Positions 25,839 to 33,453 of a stretch of DNA of 64,000 bases are shown in pieces. Where the stretch lies: the NCBI GenBank assembly GCA_036395755.1, contig DASWCZ010000041.1, positions 1 through 64,000 on the forward strand, read 5' to 3'. Source of the stretch: Gp7-AA6 sp036395755. GTDB lineage: Bacteria; Acidobacteriota; Thermoanaerobaculia; UBA5066; Gp7-AA6. Every line of letters starts with the position of its first letter. Position 1 is the stretch's first letter. The notes under the pieces are model-generated. The model was not told the origin of the DNA. It made no database searches and worked only from the letters and a program-made list of their open reading frames with translations. The position numbers and the translations under genes were made by a program.

Positions 25839-26771
25839 CTATTCCCCCTCGAGCGGACGGCCCCGCGGCCGTAACTCACGGTGAAAGAGACCCTTGACCA
25901 CGTGCCCGGCGATCGCCGGGTTCTCCTTCAAGCGGCGCATCGAGTAGGCCTCCCACGCCTCGCCGTACGGAACGTACACCCGCAGCTGGTGCCCTGCCGA
26001 GACGAGCCGCCGGCGCAGGTCGCCGGCGACGCCGAGAAGCATCTGGAATTCGTACGCGGCGCGCGGAAGCCGGAGCCGGGCGACCGTCGCGAGCGCGCGC
26101 TCGACCAGTATCGGATCGTGCGTCGCGATCCCGACGTAACAGCCTTCCCGGAGCAGGAGGTCCACCAGGTCCGAATAGTTGTCGCGGATCTCTTGGCCGT
26201 CCTGGAAGGCGATCCCGGCGGGCTCGACGTAAATGCCTTTGCACACGCGGACGTTCGCGCGAAGAGCGACCGCTCTGGCGGCGTCGTTGCGGCTGCGGCG
26301 CAGATACGCCTGGAGGACGAGGCCGACGCGTTCGTACTCCTCGCAGGCATCCTCGAAAATCCGAATCGTCACCTCCGTGACGGAAGAGTCCTCCATGTCG
26401 ATCCGCACGAAGTTGCCGTGCCGGCGCGCGCCCTCGACGATTCGACCGAACTCGCGGCGGCAATGCTCTCGATCGATCTTGAGACCGAGCGCGGTCAGCT
26501 TGACGGAAATGTTCGCGTCCACTCGCCGGGCCGCGATGCCGTCGAGAGCACGCAGATATTCGTCGACGGTCCGTTCCGTCTCTTCGGTCTGCGAGACGTC
26601 CTCCCCGAGGACGTCGAGCGTGGCCATGCAGCCTTCTGCGTTCAGCGCCCGCGAGGTGTCGAGCGCCTGCTCGAGCGTTTCTCCGGCGACGTATCGATGC
26701 GCGATCCGCCGCACGAGTGGGCGCGGCACGAGCGGCATCGCTGCGACGACCAGGCGGTTGACGAAATTCAT
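25839..26771 (-). CDS. Proline dehydrogenase (monofunctional)
   Basis: This 310-aa FAD enzyme oxidises proline to pyrroline-5-carboxylate. Visible family segments are NISVKLTALGLKID, RIDMEDSSVTE, a VRVCKGIY motif, ATHD, YEFQMLLGV and the substrate-binding RVYVPYGEAWEAYSMRRLKE. Length suits the short PutA-independent form. The downstream P5C dehydrogenase is not in this window. Its ATG overlaps the comF stop (ATGA), so expression is coupled to comF. Confidence 0.93.
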   Translation of the reverse strand: MNFVNRLVVAAMPLVPRPLVRRIAHRYVAGETLEQALDTSRALNAEGCMATLDVLGEDVSQTEETERTVDEYLRALDGIAARRVDANISVKLTALGLKIDREHCRREFGRIVEGARRHGNFVRIDMEDSSVTEVTIRIFEDACEEYERVGLVLQAYLRRSRNDAARAVALRANVRVCKGIYVEPAGIAFQDGQEIRDNYSDLVDLLLREGCYVGIATHDPILVERALATVARLRLPRAAYEFQMLLGVAGDLRRRLVSAGHQLRVYVPYGEAWEAYSMRRLKENPAIAGHVVKGLFHRELRPRGRPLEGE

Positions 26772-27535
26772 CCGGAGTCGGCGGATTCCTCGTCCCGATC
26801 GAAGTCGTCACGCGAAGCCCGCGCGAAGCACCAGACGTCGACCTGCTCGGCCCCGGCCGCGCGGAGCGCTTCCGCGCATTCTCGGGCTGTCCAGGCCGAC
26901 GTCGCCACGTCGTCGACTACGAGGATTCTCTTCGGCGACGGACCGTCCGCTCGAAATGCTCCCCGAACGTTCGACCGGCGGTGCTCGAGCGCGAGCCGGC
27001 TCTGCCGGGAAGTCTCACGAATCTTCCGGAGGCGGCGCGGAGAAAAAGGGGCTCCGAGGTTCGCGGCCACCGCCTCCGCGAGGATTTCGGCGGGGTGGTA
27101 TCCGCGCCTGCGCGCCGAACGCGCCGTCGCGGGAACCGCCGTCACTTCGGGCGCGACCGTCGTTTCGTCCGGCGAGAGTCTTTCGACGACGATCTCGGCC
27201 AGCCGAGCCCCGAGATAGTCGGCACCGCGGAACTTGAACGCCAGGAGAATCGACCGCGCGCTTCCGCGATACGGCGCGGCGCCGCGAAGCGATCGGAAGG
27301 AAGGCGGGTGGATGAGACAACGGCCGCATCGCTCGGCGCCCGCCGCCGCAAGCGGTTCGCTGCAGATCGCGCACGCAGGTCGAGCCGCCTTCGGGACCGC
27401 GCGCCAGCACGACGAACAGACGCCTCCGCGGAAGACTTCTTCGACGGATCGGATTTCACACGCGAGGCAGCGGGAAGGAAGGAAATATCCTGCGGCGGCC
27501 CGACCGATTCGCTGGAGCGCCGTCGCGGCAGGTAT
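26768..27535 (-). CDS. comF: ComF-family phosphoribosyltransferase-like protein, apparent ATA start
   Basis: Translating the minus strand gives one continuous ComF frame. It has an N-terminal zinc-ribbon region with four CxxC pairs (CLAC, CSSC, CAIC, CGRC), then the LLAFKFRGADYLGARLA region, ARRRGYHPAE, and the PRPP-binding loop RILVVDDVATSAWT. ComF proteins are linked to DNA uptake and to RecA/replication-fork handling. The frame opens after a TAG at 27562-27560 and contains no ATG, GTG, TTG or CTG before the first Cys pair. AAAGGAGG (27548-27541) is followed after 5 nt by ATA (27535-27533), which I take as the start. The internal GTG at 27145 would lose the zinc ribbon. Confidence 0.85.
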   Translation of the reverse strand: MPAATALQRIGRAAAGYFLPSRCLACEIRSVEEVFRGGVCSSCWRAVPKAARPACAICSEPLAAAGAERCGRCLIHPPSFRSLRGAAPYRGSARSILLAFKFRGADYLGARLAEIVVERLSPDETTVAPEVTAVPATARSARRRGYHPAEILAEAVAANLGAPFSPRRLRKIRETSRQSRLALEHRRSNVRGAFRADGPSPKRILVVDDVATSAWTARECAEALRAAGAEQVDVWCFARASRDDFDRDEESADSG

Positions 27536-27652
27536 CGCGTCCTCCTTTCGCGCGCGATTCTAGACCGCACTCCGGAACGGACCGGACCGGACGGCGAGAG
27601 CGCGGCGTCCGTACATCGTGTAGAGTCGAAAGAGGCTCATCGGGAGGTGCTC

Positions 27653-28243
27653 TTGTCGATCCGCAAGAAGCTCGGACTCGCTTTCGTCCTCGTGGGGGTT
27701 TCCGCGGCACCTGCCTTCGCCGAGGACTGGGCGGTCGGTGCCTCGATCGGTCTCGTCAACGACGTCGAGCGCCACTTCCGCCTCGAGGACTTCAAGGCGC
27801 GCGACGGAAATGCGTGGGTGGATTTCCGATTGGACGAACGGGTCCTTCTTCGGGGCACCTTCGGGTCGATGAAGGCAAAAGGGGACAACGCGGGCCAGCT
27901 CGTGCAGGTCAACGGAGAGGACGTCGTTCTCCCCGATCTGAAAGTGCGCATCGACTACGCGACCGTCGGCGTGTCGTATCAATTCTGGGAAGGCGACTAC
28001 ACGTCCGGTCTTTTCGGCGGCATCGGCGGGTACAAGGTCAATCCCGATCCGTCGCCGTCGGCGGCCATCACGAATTTTCGCGACCGCAACGAAACCGTTT
28101 TCGGATGGCACGTCGGAGTGGACGGCGATCTGAGGGTGATCTCGCGGCTCTCCATCGTCGGAAGACTGACCTTCCACCAGATCTACTCGGAATCGAGGCG
28201 CGCGCTCCTGACGGCGAACGCGGGGGCAGTTTTCCGGTTCTAG
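27653..28243 (+). CDS. Small outer-membrane beta-barrel protein
   Basis: This 196-aa protein has a clean signal peptide (SIRKKLGLAFVLVGVSA, cleavage after AFA) and about eight amphipathic strands ending in GAVFRF. That matches OmpW/OmpX-size barrels of the outer-membrane beta-barrel superfamily. TTG 27653 is preferred over GTG 27647 because GGGAGG (27642-27647) sits 5 nt upstream of TTG and overlaps the GTG. It is divergent from comF with 117 bp between. Function unknown. Confidence 0.8.
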   Translation: MSIRKKLGLAFVLVGVSAAPAFAEDWAVGASIGLVNDVERHFRLEDFKARDGNAWVDFRLDERVLLRGTFGSMKAKGDNAGQLVQVNGEDVVLPDLKVRIDYATVGVSYQFWEGDYTSGLFGGIGGYKVNPDPSPSAAITNFRDRNETVFGWHVGVDGDLRVISRLSIVGRLTFHQIYSESRRALLTANAGAVFRF

Positions 28244-28254
28244 GGCTTCGCCCG

Positions 28255-28270
28255 TGGCACCCCGTTTGCA
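28255..28270 (+). promoter_or_regulatory. Strong sigma-54 promoter match (TGGCAC-N5-TTGCA)
   Basis: TGGCACCCCGTTTGCA has GG and GC exactly 10 nt apart and matches almost every position of the TGGCACG-N4-TTGCA consensus. Predicted initiation is near 28282. It points rightward into a gap without an annotated gene and towards the 3' end of lrp. Confidence 0.65.
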
Positions 28271-28290
28271 TCAGCGTGGCGTAACGGTTT

Positions 28291-28383
28291 ATGTTCAAGG
28301 CAAGCGGTCCCGCCACCTTTGCCCACTGTTCCGACCGCCCGGACTCCCGCGCGGCTCGGCCCCGAACTTTCCGCTTTATCTAG
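28291..28383 (+). CDS. Possible 30-residue ORF directly after the sigma-54 promoter
   Basis: ATG 28291 lies about 9 nt after the predicted initiation point and opens a 30-codon frame ending at TAG 28381-28383. The peptide begins MFKASGPATFAHC and is Arg-rich at its end. There is no Shine-Dalgarno sequence. I do not recognise it; the transcript may equally be non-coding. Confidence 0.25.
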   Translation: MFKASGPATFAHCSDRPDSRAARPRTFRFI

Positions 28384-28399
28384 GGATCCCACCCGAAAA

Positions 28400-28459
28400 G
28401 GCCGTCAGGCCGATCCGTCCGGCGAAAGCCGGGCGGACGCCCTCCATTCCGAAGGAGGG
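28400..28459 (+). ncRNA. Run of three hairpins, candidate structured RNA or 3' end
   Basis: Consecutive hairpins are GGCC-GTCA-GGCC (28400-28411), a 10-bp stem capped by GAAA (28414-28437) and CCCTCC/GGAGGG with an 8-nt loop (28440-28459). A pyrimidine-rich stretch follows from 28478. Together with the sigma-54 promoter at 28255 this could be a roughly 190-nt small RNA ending near or antisense to lrp. It does not match a riboswitch class I can name. Confidence 0.4.
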
Positions 28460-28474
28460 AGTCGCGCGAGCGAG

Positions 28475-28951
28475 CTACTTTTCCTTCTCTTTCTCCTCGA
28501 CAAGAGGCAGGAGGGTGGATTCCTTCTTGGACGCGAGCGAGAGACAGGTGCGAGCCCGGGAGACACCCCGGATCGCGAGCAGACGGTGCTGGATGAAGTC
28601 CGCGAGCGCGCCGGGGCTGGACGCTTTGACCTTCAGCCGGTACGCGAAATCACCTGCGAGGTAGTGGCACTCCTGCACCGCCAGCAGTCTTTCGAGATCG
28701 TCGATGAAACTCTTTTCGAAGCGGGGATGCTCCAGGGCGACGTCGACGTAAGCCGTCAGTGGCAGGCCCATCTTTTCATGATCGAGCAGCGCCACGAAAC
28801 CCTTGATCATTCCGTGGCGCTCCATCTTCTTGATCCGCTCGTTGACGGAGGGAGTCGTCAAGCCGACGGCGCCCGCGATTTTCGCCTGCGACAGCTTGCC
28901 GTTGCGCTGCAACATGTCGAGGATTCGGAGATCGATGTCGTCGATTGCCAA
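28475..28951 (-). CDS. Lrp/AsnC-family transcriptional regulator
   Basis: This 158-aa protein has an N-terminal AsnC-type HTH (DDIDLRILDMLQRNGKLSQA, then VGLTTPSVNERIKKME) and a C-terminal RAM/AsnC ligand-sensing domain (VALEHPRFEKSF to YLAGDFAYRLKVKA). Lrp-type regulators bind amino acids and usually autoregulate. Proline dehydrogenase at 25839 is a conceivable target, as many Lrp relatives control putA. The start is TTG 28951, the only in-frame option, with GAGG upstream. The AT-rich palindrome at 28994-29006 is a likely operator. Confidence 0.93.
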   Translation of the reverse strand: MAIDDIDLRILDMLQRNGKLSQAKIAGAVGLTTPSVNERIKKMERHGMIKGFVALLDHEKMGLPLTAYVDVALEHPRFEKSFIDDLERLLAVQECHYLAGDFAYRLKVKASSPGALADFIQHRLLAIRGVSRARTCLSLASKKESTLLPLVEEKEKEK

Positions 28952-28993
28952 TCCGTCCTCGCCTTATAGAATTAGATAGCAGAAGAGTTGCGA

Positions 28994-29006
28994 CTAATAA
29001 TATTAG
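28994..29006. promoter_or_regulatory. Palindrome CTAATAATATTAG, likely Lrp operator
   Basis: This perfect 13-bp AT-rich palindrome sits in the lrp/dnaJ divergent gap and resembles the degenerate Lrp consensus (YAGHAWATTWTDCTR). The surrounding 28960-29060 stretch is far more AT-rich than the genes on either side. It may control both genes. Confidence 0.5.
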
Positions 29007-29044
29007 ACTCTCGTCGAGTGTCAAACTCTTAATTTCGGCCTGAC

Positions 29045-29050
29045 TATAAT
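29045..29050 (+). promoter_or_regulatory. Perfect -10 TATAAT for the dnaJ-family gene
   Basis: TATAAT ends 12 nt before ATG 29063. No Shine-Dalgarno sequence is visible in the interval, so the leader would be about 6 nt. The -35 region is weak. Confidence 0.55.
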
Positions 29051-29062
29051 CGCGCCAAACCG

Positions 29063-30085
29063 ATGAAAAAGCGCGATTACTACGAGGTTTTGGGCGTCTC
29101 CAAAAGCGCATCCGACGCCGACATCAAGAAGGCTTACCGGCGGCTCGCCCGAAAGCTCCATCCCGACGTCAACCCGGGTGACAAGACGTCCCAAAAGCGG
29201 TTTCAGGAAATCCAGGAGGCCTACGACGTCCTGAAGGACTCCGAGAAGCGCCGCGCCTATGACCGCTTCGGCCACGCGGCTTCTTCAGCCGGTTTCGACG
29301 CCGAAGCCGCCGAAGCGGCCGCGGGATTCGGGCGGGGCGGATCGCCGTTCGGCGCTGGATCCCCGTTTTCGAACGCGTCCTACGAATCGACCGATTTCTC
29401 GGAGCTCTTCGGAAACATCTTCGGCGGCGCATCCCGGTTTCGGACCGGTCCCGAGAACGGAGAGCCGTCGTACGGAACGATCGAGATCCCGTTCCGGGAC
29501 GCCGTGCTCGGAGGCACGGCGTCGCTTTCCATTAGGCGGGAGAGAGAGTGTCCGACGTGCGGCGGATCGGGACGAACCGGGCGCACGGTCTGCGCGACGT
29601 GCCGGGGAACGGGTAAGGTTGCCGAGGCCGAACGGGTACGGATCCGGATTCCCGAGGGGACCGCGGACGGAGGGACCATCCGCATTCCCGGCAAGGGCGG
29701 CCCGGGAGCGAGGGGAGGAGAGCCGGGAGACCTCTTCGTCACCGTGCGCGTGACGCCGCATTCCTACTTCGAGAGGGTGGGCGACGACATCCACGGCATC
29801 GTCCCGATCACGGTGAAAGAGGCTTACGCCGGGGCTGAGATCGACGTTCCGACGATCCACGGGACCTATCGCGCGAAGATCCCGGCCGGCACGCAGGGGC
29901 GTCAGAAATTCCGGCTCCGCGGCAAGGGCGTGAAGAACCCGCGCACCGGAGAGGCCGGAGATCACATCTACACGGTCCGGATCGTCGTTCCGACGACGAG
30001 AACGCCGGCCGGCCTGGACGCCGCGACGCTCTTCGAATCGCTGTACGAGGGACCGGTCCGGGAGGGGTTGCCGAAGGGGCTCTAG
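29063..30085 (+). CDS. DnaJ/CbpA-family co-chaperone with a two-repeat zinc finger
   Basis: This 340-aa J-domain protein (residues 1-70, HPD at 33-35) has a Gly/Ser/Phe-rich linker with SPFGAGSPF, then the C-terminal substrate-binding domains. Only two CxxCxGxG-type repeats are present (CPTCGGSG and CATCRGTG) instead of the four of DnaJ, so it has half a zinc-finger region. CbpA has none. It should stimulate DnaK ATPase; no dnaK or grpE is adjacent. It is divergent from lrp, with a TATAAT just before its ATG. Confidence 0.9.
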   Translation: MKKRDYYEVLGVSKSASDADIKKAYRRLARKLHPDVNPGDKTSQKRFQEIQEAYDVLKDSEKRRAYDRFGHAASSAGFDAEAAEAAAGFGRGGSPFGAGSPFSNASYESTDFSELFGNIFGGASRFRTGPENGEPSYGTIEIPFRDAVLGGTASLSIRRERECPTCGGSGRTGRTVCATCRGTGKVAEAERVRIRIPEGTADGGTIRIPGKGGPGARGGEPGDLFVTVRVTPHSYFERVGDDIHGIVPITVKEAYAGAEIDVPTIHGTYRAKIPAGTQGRQKFRLRGKGVKNPRTGEAGDHIYTVRIVVPTTRTPAGLDAATLFESLYEGPVREGLPKGL

Positions 30086-30128
30086 ATCCCTCGCCTCGAC
30101 CGCGGCTCGGAATCTCGCGCGGAGCGCG

Positions 30129-31196
30129 TCAGTTCGAAGAGGCCATCCCGATGACGAGCGACAGTGCCCGTTCGTACGACATCGTCTCGTTCAACTGGAT
30201 CACCTTGACCGAATTCCACTCGCGGCCGTCGAACCGCGTGTAGAGGAGCCGGTCGGCGTCGCGCCAGTAGAACGTGGGGCGGTATCCGGTTCCGAGGGCG
30301 GTGCCCATCGAGGCGATCCGTATGGGCGCCGTCGGCGCGAGCGGCGCGTCGCCGACGACTCCGACGATCGGGATGTGCCGACGCATCCAGGTGATGTTGC
30401 TGTCGCCGGGCGTTCCGAGATCTGTCGGGAACGTGATGCGAACGACGACGTTCCTCCGCTTGTTCAGATCCGCAAAGCTCGCGAGGATCGCGCCGCCCGG
30501 TCCATCCGAGTGCAGCGACGGGAACCCGTAGGCGGAGGCCGGGACATCGTCGTAGCTGGTCGGTCCTCCGCCTCCGGCGAGCACCGGAAGGTCGTAGACG
30601 GCGACGTTCGAGAAATCGAAATTCTCTTCGTCGAGGAAGATCGGCGCGTAGCGTGCCTGCGCGTACTGCGACTCCTCCCACCACACGACCGAGAGGATCG
30701 AGCGATCGCGGGATACCGTCTGGCCGTCGTCGCCGGTCCAGCGGACCGTCGTGTGCGAAAGCCGCATCTGGGGGTTGTAGGCCTTCGAGAAACCCAGGTT
30801 CGGAAGGAGAATCGAGGTCTTCCACGCTCCGTCGCGCAGCACCCCGATCTGAAGGACGCTGACGGGTGTCAGCTCCTCTTTCCAGAGCAGAAGGAGCGAG
30901 TTGCTCGATTCGTCGAAGGCGAGGTCGAGGTTCCGCTTGACGTTGCGATCCTGGGTGCCCGGAACGATACCCAGGCGCACGGAGCCGTCCTGGGCGTGCG
31001 CGGTCCACTCGATGACGTAGTCGTCCGGCTGGATCGATCCTTCTGCAAGACCGAGGTCGGCGGCCGGTCCCGATTGAACCTCGTAGAGCGTGCCGTCGAC
31101 GGCGAGGAGCGACTTCTCTTCCGCCGCGGCGGGCGCCGCGAGCGCGAAGACGAGCGTCGCGGTGACGAGCAAAAAGCGGGCGAGGAAACGGTTCAC
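30129..31196 (-). CDS. Secreted protein of unknown function
   Basis: This 355-aa protein has a signal peptide (FLARFLLVTATLVFALAAPA, then AEE). The mature sequence is rich in beta strands with recurring aromatic/Asp pairs such as LSVVWWEES, RPTFYWRD and LLYTRFDGREW, suggesting a beta-propeller-like sialidase/exo-alpha fold. I do not recognise a family. It starts at GTG 31196, only 4 nt after the TPR gene stop, and is probably translated from the XRE-TPR transcript. Confidence 0.75.
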   Translation of the reverse strand: MNRFLARFLLVTATLVFALAAPAAAEEKSLLAVDGTLYEVQSGPAADLGLAEGSIQPDDYVIEWTAHAQDGSVRLGIVPGTQDRNVKRNLDLAFDESSNSLLLLWKEELTPVSVLQIGVLRDGAWKTSILLPNLGFSKAYNPQMRLSHTTVRWTGDDGQTVSRDRSILSVVWWEESQYAQARYAPIFLDEENFDFSNVAVYDLPVLAGGGGPTSYDDVPASAYGFPSLHSDGPGGAILASFADLNKRRNVVVRITFPTDLGTPGDSNITWMRRHIPIVGVVGDAPLAPTAPIRIASMGTALGTGYRPTFYWRDADRLLYTRFDGREWNSVKVIQLNETMSYERALSLVIGMASSN

Positions 31197-31200
31197 GTTC

Positions 31201-32103
31201 TCAGGCCCTCAGGTTCAGCATCCCCATCACGCTGATCTGATGCAGGTAGTGCTTCAGCGCGGGGAAATCCGGGTAGTAGTTCGCGAGGGCTTCGTAGTGG
31301 TCGTCGGCGCTTTCCGACCGGCCCATCGTGGAGTAGATCTCCGCCAACAGATAGTGAGAGTTCTTGACGACGTCTTCCCGTCCGAACTCGTTGCCGAGTC
31401 CGAGCGCCCGGATTCCCCAGCTCTCGCCCTGTTCGAGCTTTTCGAGCTTCAGCATGGCGAAGCAGAGGTCGAGGCTGGGATAGTCCATCGCCTGGCGGGC
31501 GCCCAGACTGTCGAGGAGACTCATCGCCTTCTGGACGTAGGGAAGCCCGATCTCGACGCGGTCCATCGCGATGTGGCAGTAACCCAGGTTGTCGCTGACG
31601 ACGGCGCCTTCCCGCGAGAGCCCTTCCCCACGAGCTTCGAGCCGGTCGAGCGCTTCCTCGAAGAGGCCCTTCGCCGATTCGAACCGGCTCTCCCGAAGCT
31701 CGAGGTTGGCGAGGAGGTTCATGGACGCGGCCGTCCACTCCTCGAGCCCCAGGTCCCGGCTCTTCTGAAGCGCGGTCTGCGCATAGAACGTGGCCCGCGA
31801 GGTTTCGCCGCGGACTTCGTGAGCGTGCGCCGAGGCGTAGGCGGCGAGGACTCCGTTGGGGCTCGCCGGGCTCCGCAGCAGGATCTCTTTCAGGGCGGAG
31901 AGATCGAAGTCCTGCCGGTCCATTTCGAGAAGCGTCGTGGCGCGGTTGCAGGTGAAGAGATCCTCGAGGTCCCGGTCCTTCCAGGAGCGCGCGAGCGCCA
32001 GGCCGTCCTCGTAGAGCGACAGGGCACGTTCGTAGTCTCCGGCCCAGATCGCGTCCCGGGCGGTTTTTCGCAGAAACTCCAGATGTTTGCGTCGCTCGGT
32101 CAT
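31201..32103 (-). CDS. TPR-repeat cytoplasmic protein
   Basis: This 300-aa all-helical protein has tetratricopeptide-like repeats (for example AIWAGDYERALSLYEDGLAL, LRESRFESAKGLFEEALDRL, LAEIYSTMGRSESADDHYEA). No signal peptide or membrane segment is present. ATG 32103 is favoured because AAGG lies 5 nt before it; GTG 32109 is the alternative. It is 55 nt downstream of the XRE regulator on the same strand. Pairing with an XRE protein recalls RRNPP-type peptide sensors, but here HTH and TPR are on separate proteins. Confidence 0.8.
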   Translation of the reverse strand: MTERRKHLEFLRKTARDAIWAGDYERALSLYEDGLALARSWKDRDLEDLFTCNRATTLLEMDRQDFDLSALKEILLRSPASPNGVLAAYASAHAHEVRGETSRATFYAQTALQKSRDLGLEEWTAASMNLLANLELRESRFESAKGLFEEALDRLEARGEGLSREGAVVSDNLGYCHIAMDRVEIGLPYVQKAMSLLDSLGARQAMDYPSLDLCFAMLKLEKLEQGESWGIRALGLGNEFGREDVVKNSHYLLAEIYSTMGRSESADDHYEALANYYPDFPALKHYLHQISVMGMLNLRA

Positions 32104-32158
32104 TCCCACCTTTGTGGTTGCGGAGACTCAGGCGATTCTAAACCCGGAGCGGGCGATC

Positions 32159-32539
32159 TCACTCTTTTTCTTCCTGGGAAGGACCGTCGGAGTCCGTACG
32201 GGACTCCTCCTGCATCTTCTTGAACCGGACGAAATCGCGGACTTCCTGCCGCGCTTCGTCGGAAAGACCGCGGTATCCCGTGACGAGCTCCCGGTCTTCG
32301 GGACCCGCGGTCTCGCTTTCTCCGAAGAACTCGCCGATCTTCAGATCGAAGACCTGGAGCAGCTTGAAGAGCGTGTCGAGCCCGACCTTGTACTCGCCCT
32401 GCTCCATGCGGGAGAGGTCCGACTGCGCGATCCCGATCTTATCGGAGAGCTCGGTCTGCGTGAGGCGATGCCCCTTACGCAGCTCGCGGATTCGTGAGCC
32501 CACGAGGTTGACTTTGCGGGGAGACGGGTAGGGCGCCAT
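32159..32539 (-). CDS. XRE-family transcriptional regulator
   Basis: This 126-aa protein has an HTH_3 domain (about residues 15-70: IRELRKGHRLTQTELSDKIG, then IAQSDLSRMEQGEY) and a charged C-terminal helix ending QEEKE. ATG 32539 is the start; longer upstream reading would run into the divergent promoter. It is divergent from the Wzm-like permease and probably heads the XRE-TPR-secreted protein operon. A role as local regulator of either side is inference. Confidence 0.9.
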   Translation of the reverse strand: MAPYPSPRKVNLVGSRIRELRKGHRLTQTELSDKIGIAQSDLSRMEQGEYKVGLDTLFKLLQVFDLKIGEFFGESETAGPEDRELVTGYRGLSDEARQEVRDFVRFKKMQEESRTDSDGPSQEEKE

Positions 32540-32556
32540 ATTTTCCGGGGATGCTA

Positions 32557-32584
32557 TTGCGCCATAAAAGCGCGTCACTATAAT
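32557..32584 (+). promoter_or_regulatory. Promoter of the Wzm-like gene (TTGCGC, 16 bp, TATAAT)
   Basis: A -35-like TTGCGC (32557-32562) is separated by 16 bp from a perfect TATAAT (32579-32584). The ATG follows at 32601, so the leader would be roughly 10 nt. Confidence 0.6.
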
Positions 32585-32600
32585 CGCTTCTCTTCGAAGA

Positions 32601-33386
32601 ATGTCAAGAGACAACCGCCGACTTTCCGCCAAGCTTTTCCTGCTCAAGGAGATGGTCGTCCGGGACATCCGCTCCCGGTACGCTGGCTCCGGGCTCGGCC
32701 TCGCTTGGGTCTTTCTCCAGCCGGTCCTTTGGATGGTTCTCTACACGGCCGTCTTCTCGGTCATCCTGCGGGTCCCGGTCGAGCACGGCTTTGCGAGCTT
32801 CCCCGAGTTTCTGATGGCAGGACTCCTCCCGTGGATGGCGATTCAGGAAGGAATTTCGCGCTCGGCCTCGGCGCTCCCGGACAACGCGGTCATGGTCAAG
32901 AAGGCCGTCTTCCCGATCGAGACGCTCGTCGCCTCGGTCGTCGTCTCCCCGGTCGTGAGCCAGTTGATCGCGTTTGCGGTCTTCGCCGTGTACCTGCTTT
33001 ACCTCGGGCACCTCTCGGCCTGGATCCTGCTCGCGGTGCCAGCGCTCGCCGTCCAGGTCCTGCTGACGTACGGCATCGGCTGCCTGGCCGCGACGATCAC
33101 GGTCTTCGTGCGCGACGCGGGTCACGCGATCGCGATTCTGCTCTCCGTGGTCTTCTTCGCGACGCCGATCGTGTACCCGGCTTCGATGGTACCCGCGAGG
33201 TTCCGGCCGATACTCGAGGCGAATCCGGTCGCGCATCTCGTCGCCTGGTATCGGGACGCCTTCACGCTTCACACGTTGCCGGAGGCGCGTTCCGTCCTGT
33301 ATTTGCTGCTCGTTTCCTCTCTGGCGGGCGTTCTCGGAGCGCTCCTCTTCCTGAGGGCGCGACCGCACTTTGCGGACCTGATTTGA
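32601..33386 (+). CDS. ABC-2 polysaccharide export permease (Wzm/TagG/KpsM type)
   Basis: This 261-aa permease has six hydrophobic segments. The N-terminal amphipathic VVRDIRSRYAGSGLGLAWVF is the typical Wzm/KpsM entry helix, and FPEFLMAGLLPWMAIQEGI and a VFFATPIVYP segment are also diagnostic. It moves polyprenyl-linked O-antigen or capsule across the inner membrane together with a Wzt ATPase. No ATPase gene is adjacent. The only candidate is at 42957-44222, beyond three exported-protein genes on the same strand. Confidence 0.9.
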   Translation: MSRDNRRLSAKLFLLKEMVVRDIRSRYAGSGLGLAWVFLQPVLWMVLYTAVFSVILRVPVEHGFASFPEFLMAGLLPWMAIQEGISRSASALPDNAVMVKKAVFPIETLVASVVVSPVVSQLIAFAVFAVYLLYLGHLSAWILLAVPALAVQVLLTYGIGCLAATITVFVRDAGHAIAILLSVVFFATPIVYPASMVPARFRPILEANPVAHLVAWYRDAFTLHTLPEARSVLYLLLVSSLAGVLGALLFLRARPHFADLI

Positions 33387-33453
33387 GCCGGAGGTTGAAA
33401 TTCGGGCGGCCCTGCGCAGCTTTTACGGATCGAAATTCCCTTCAGGAGGTCTC

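Noticed and set aside
27142..27570. 142-codon minus-strand frame across the comF 5' half
   Set aside because: It lacks any family motif, whereas the neighbouring frame carries four CxxC pairs and continues into the PRPP-binding motif.
28400..28459. Resemblance of the GAAA hairpin region to a cyclic-di-GMP-I riboswitch
   Set aside because: The conserved GGGCAAACC and GGACGCAAAGCC core elements are missing, and no rightward gene follows the element within 500 bp.
29007..29029. CIRCE or HAIR heat-shock operator upstream of the dnaJ-family gene
   Set aside because: The GACTC/GAGTG arms near 29005-29025 are imperfect and the spacing does not fit either consensus.
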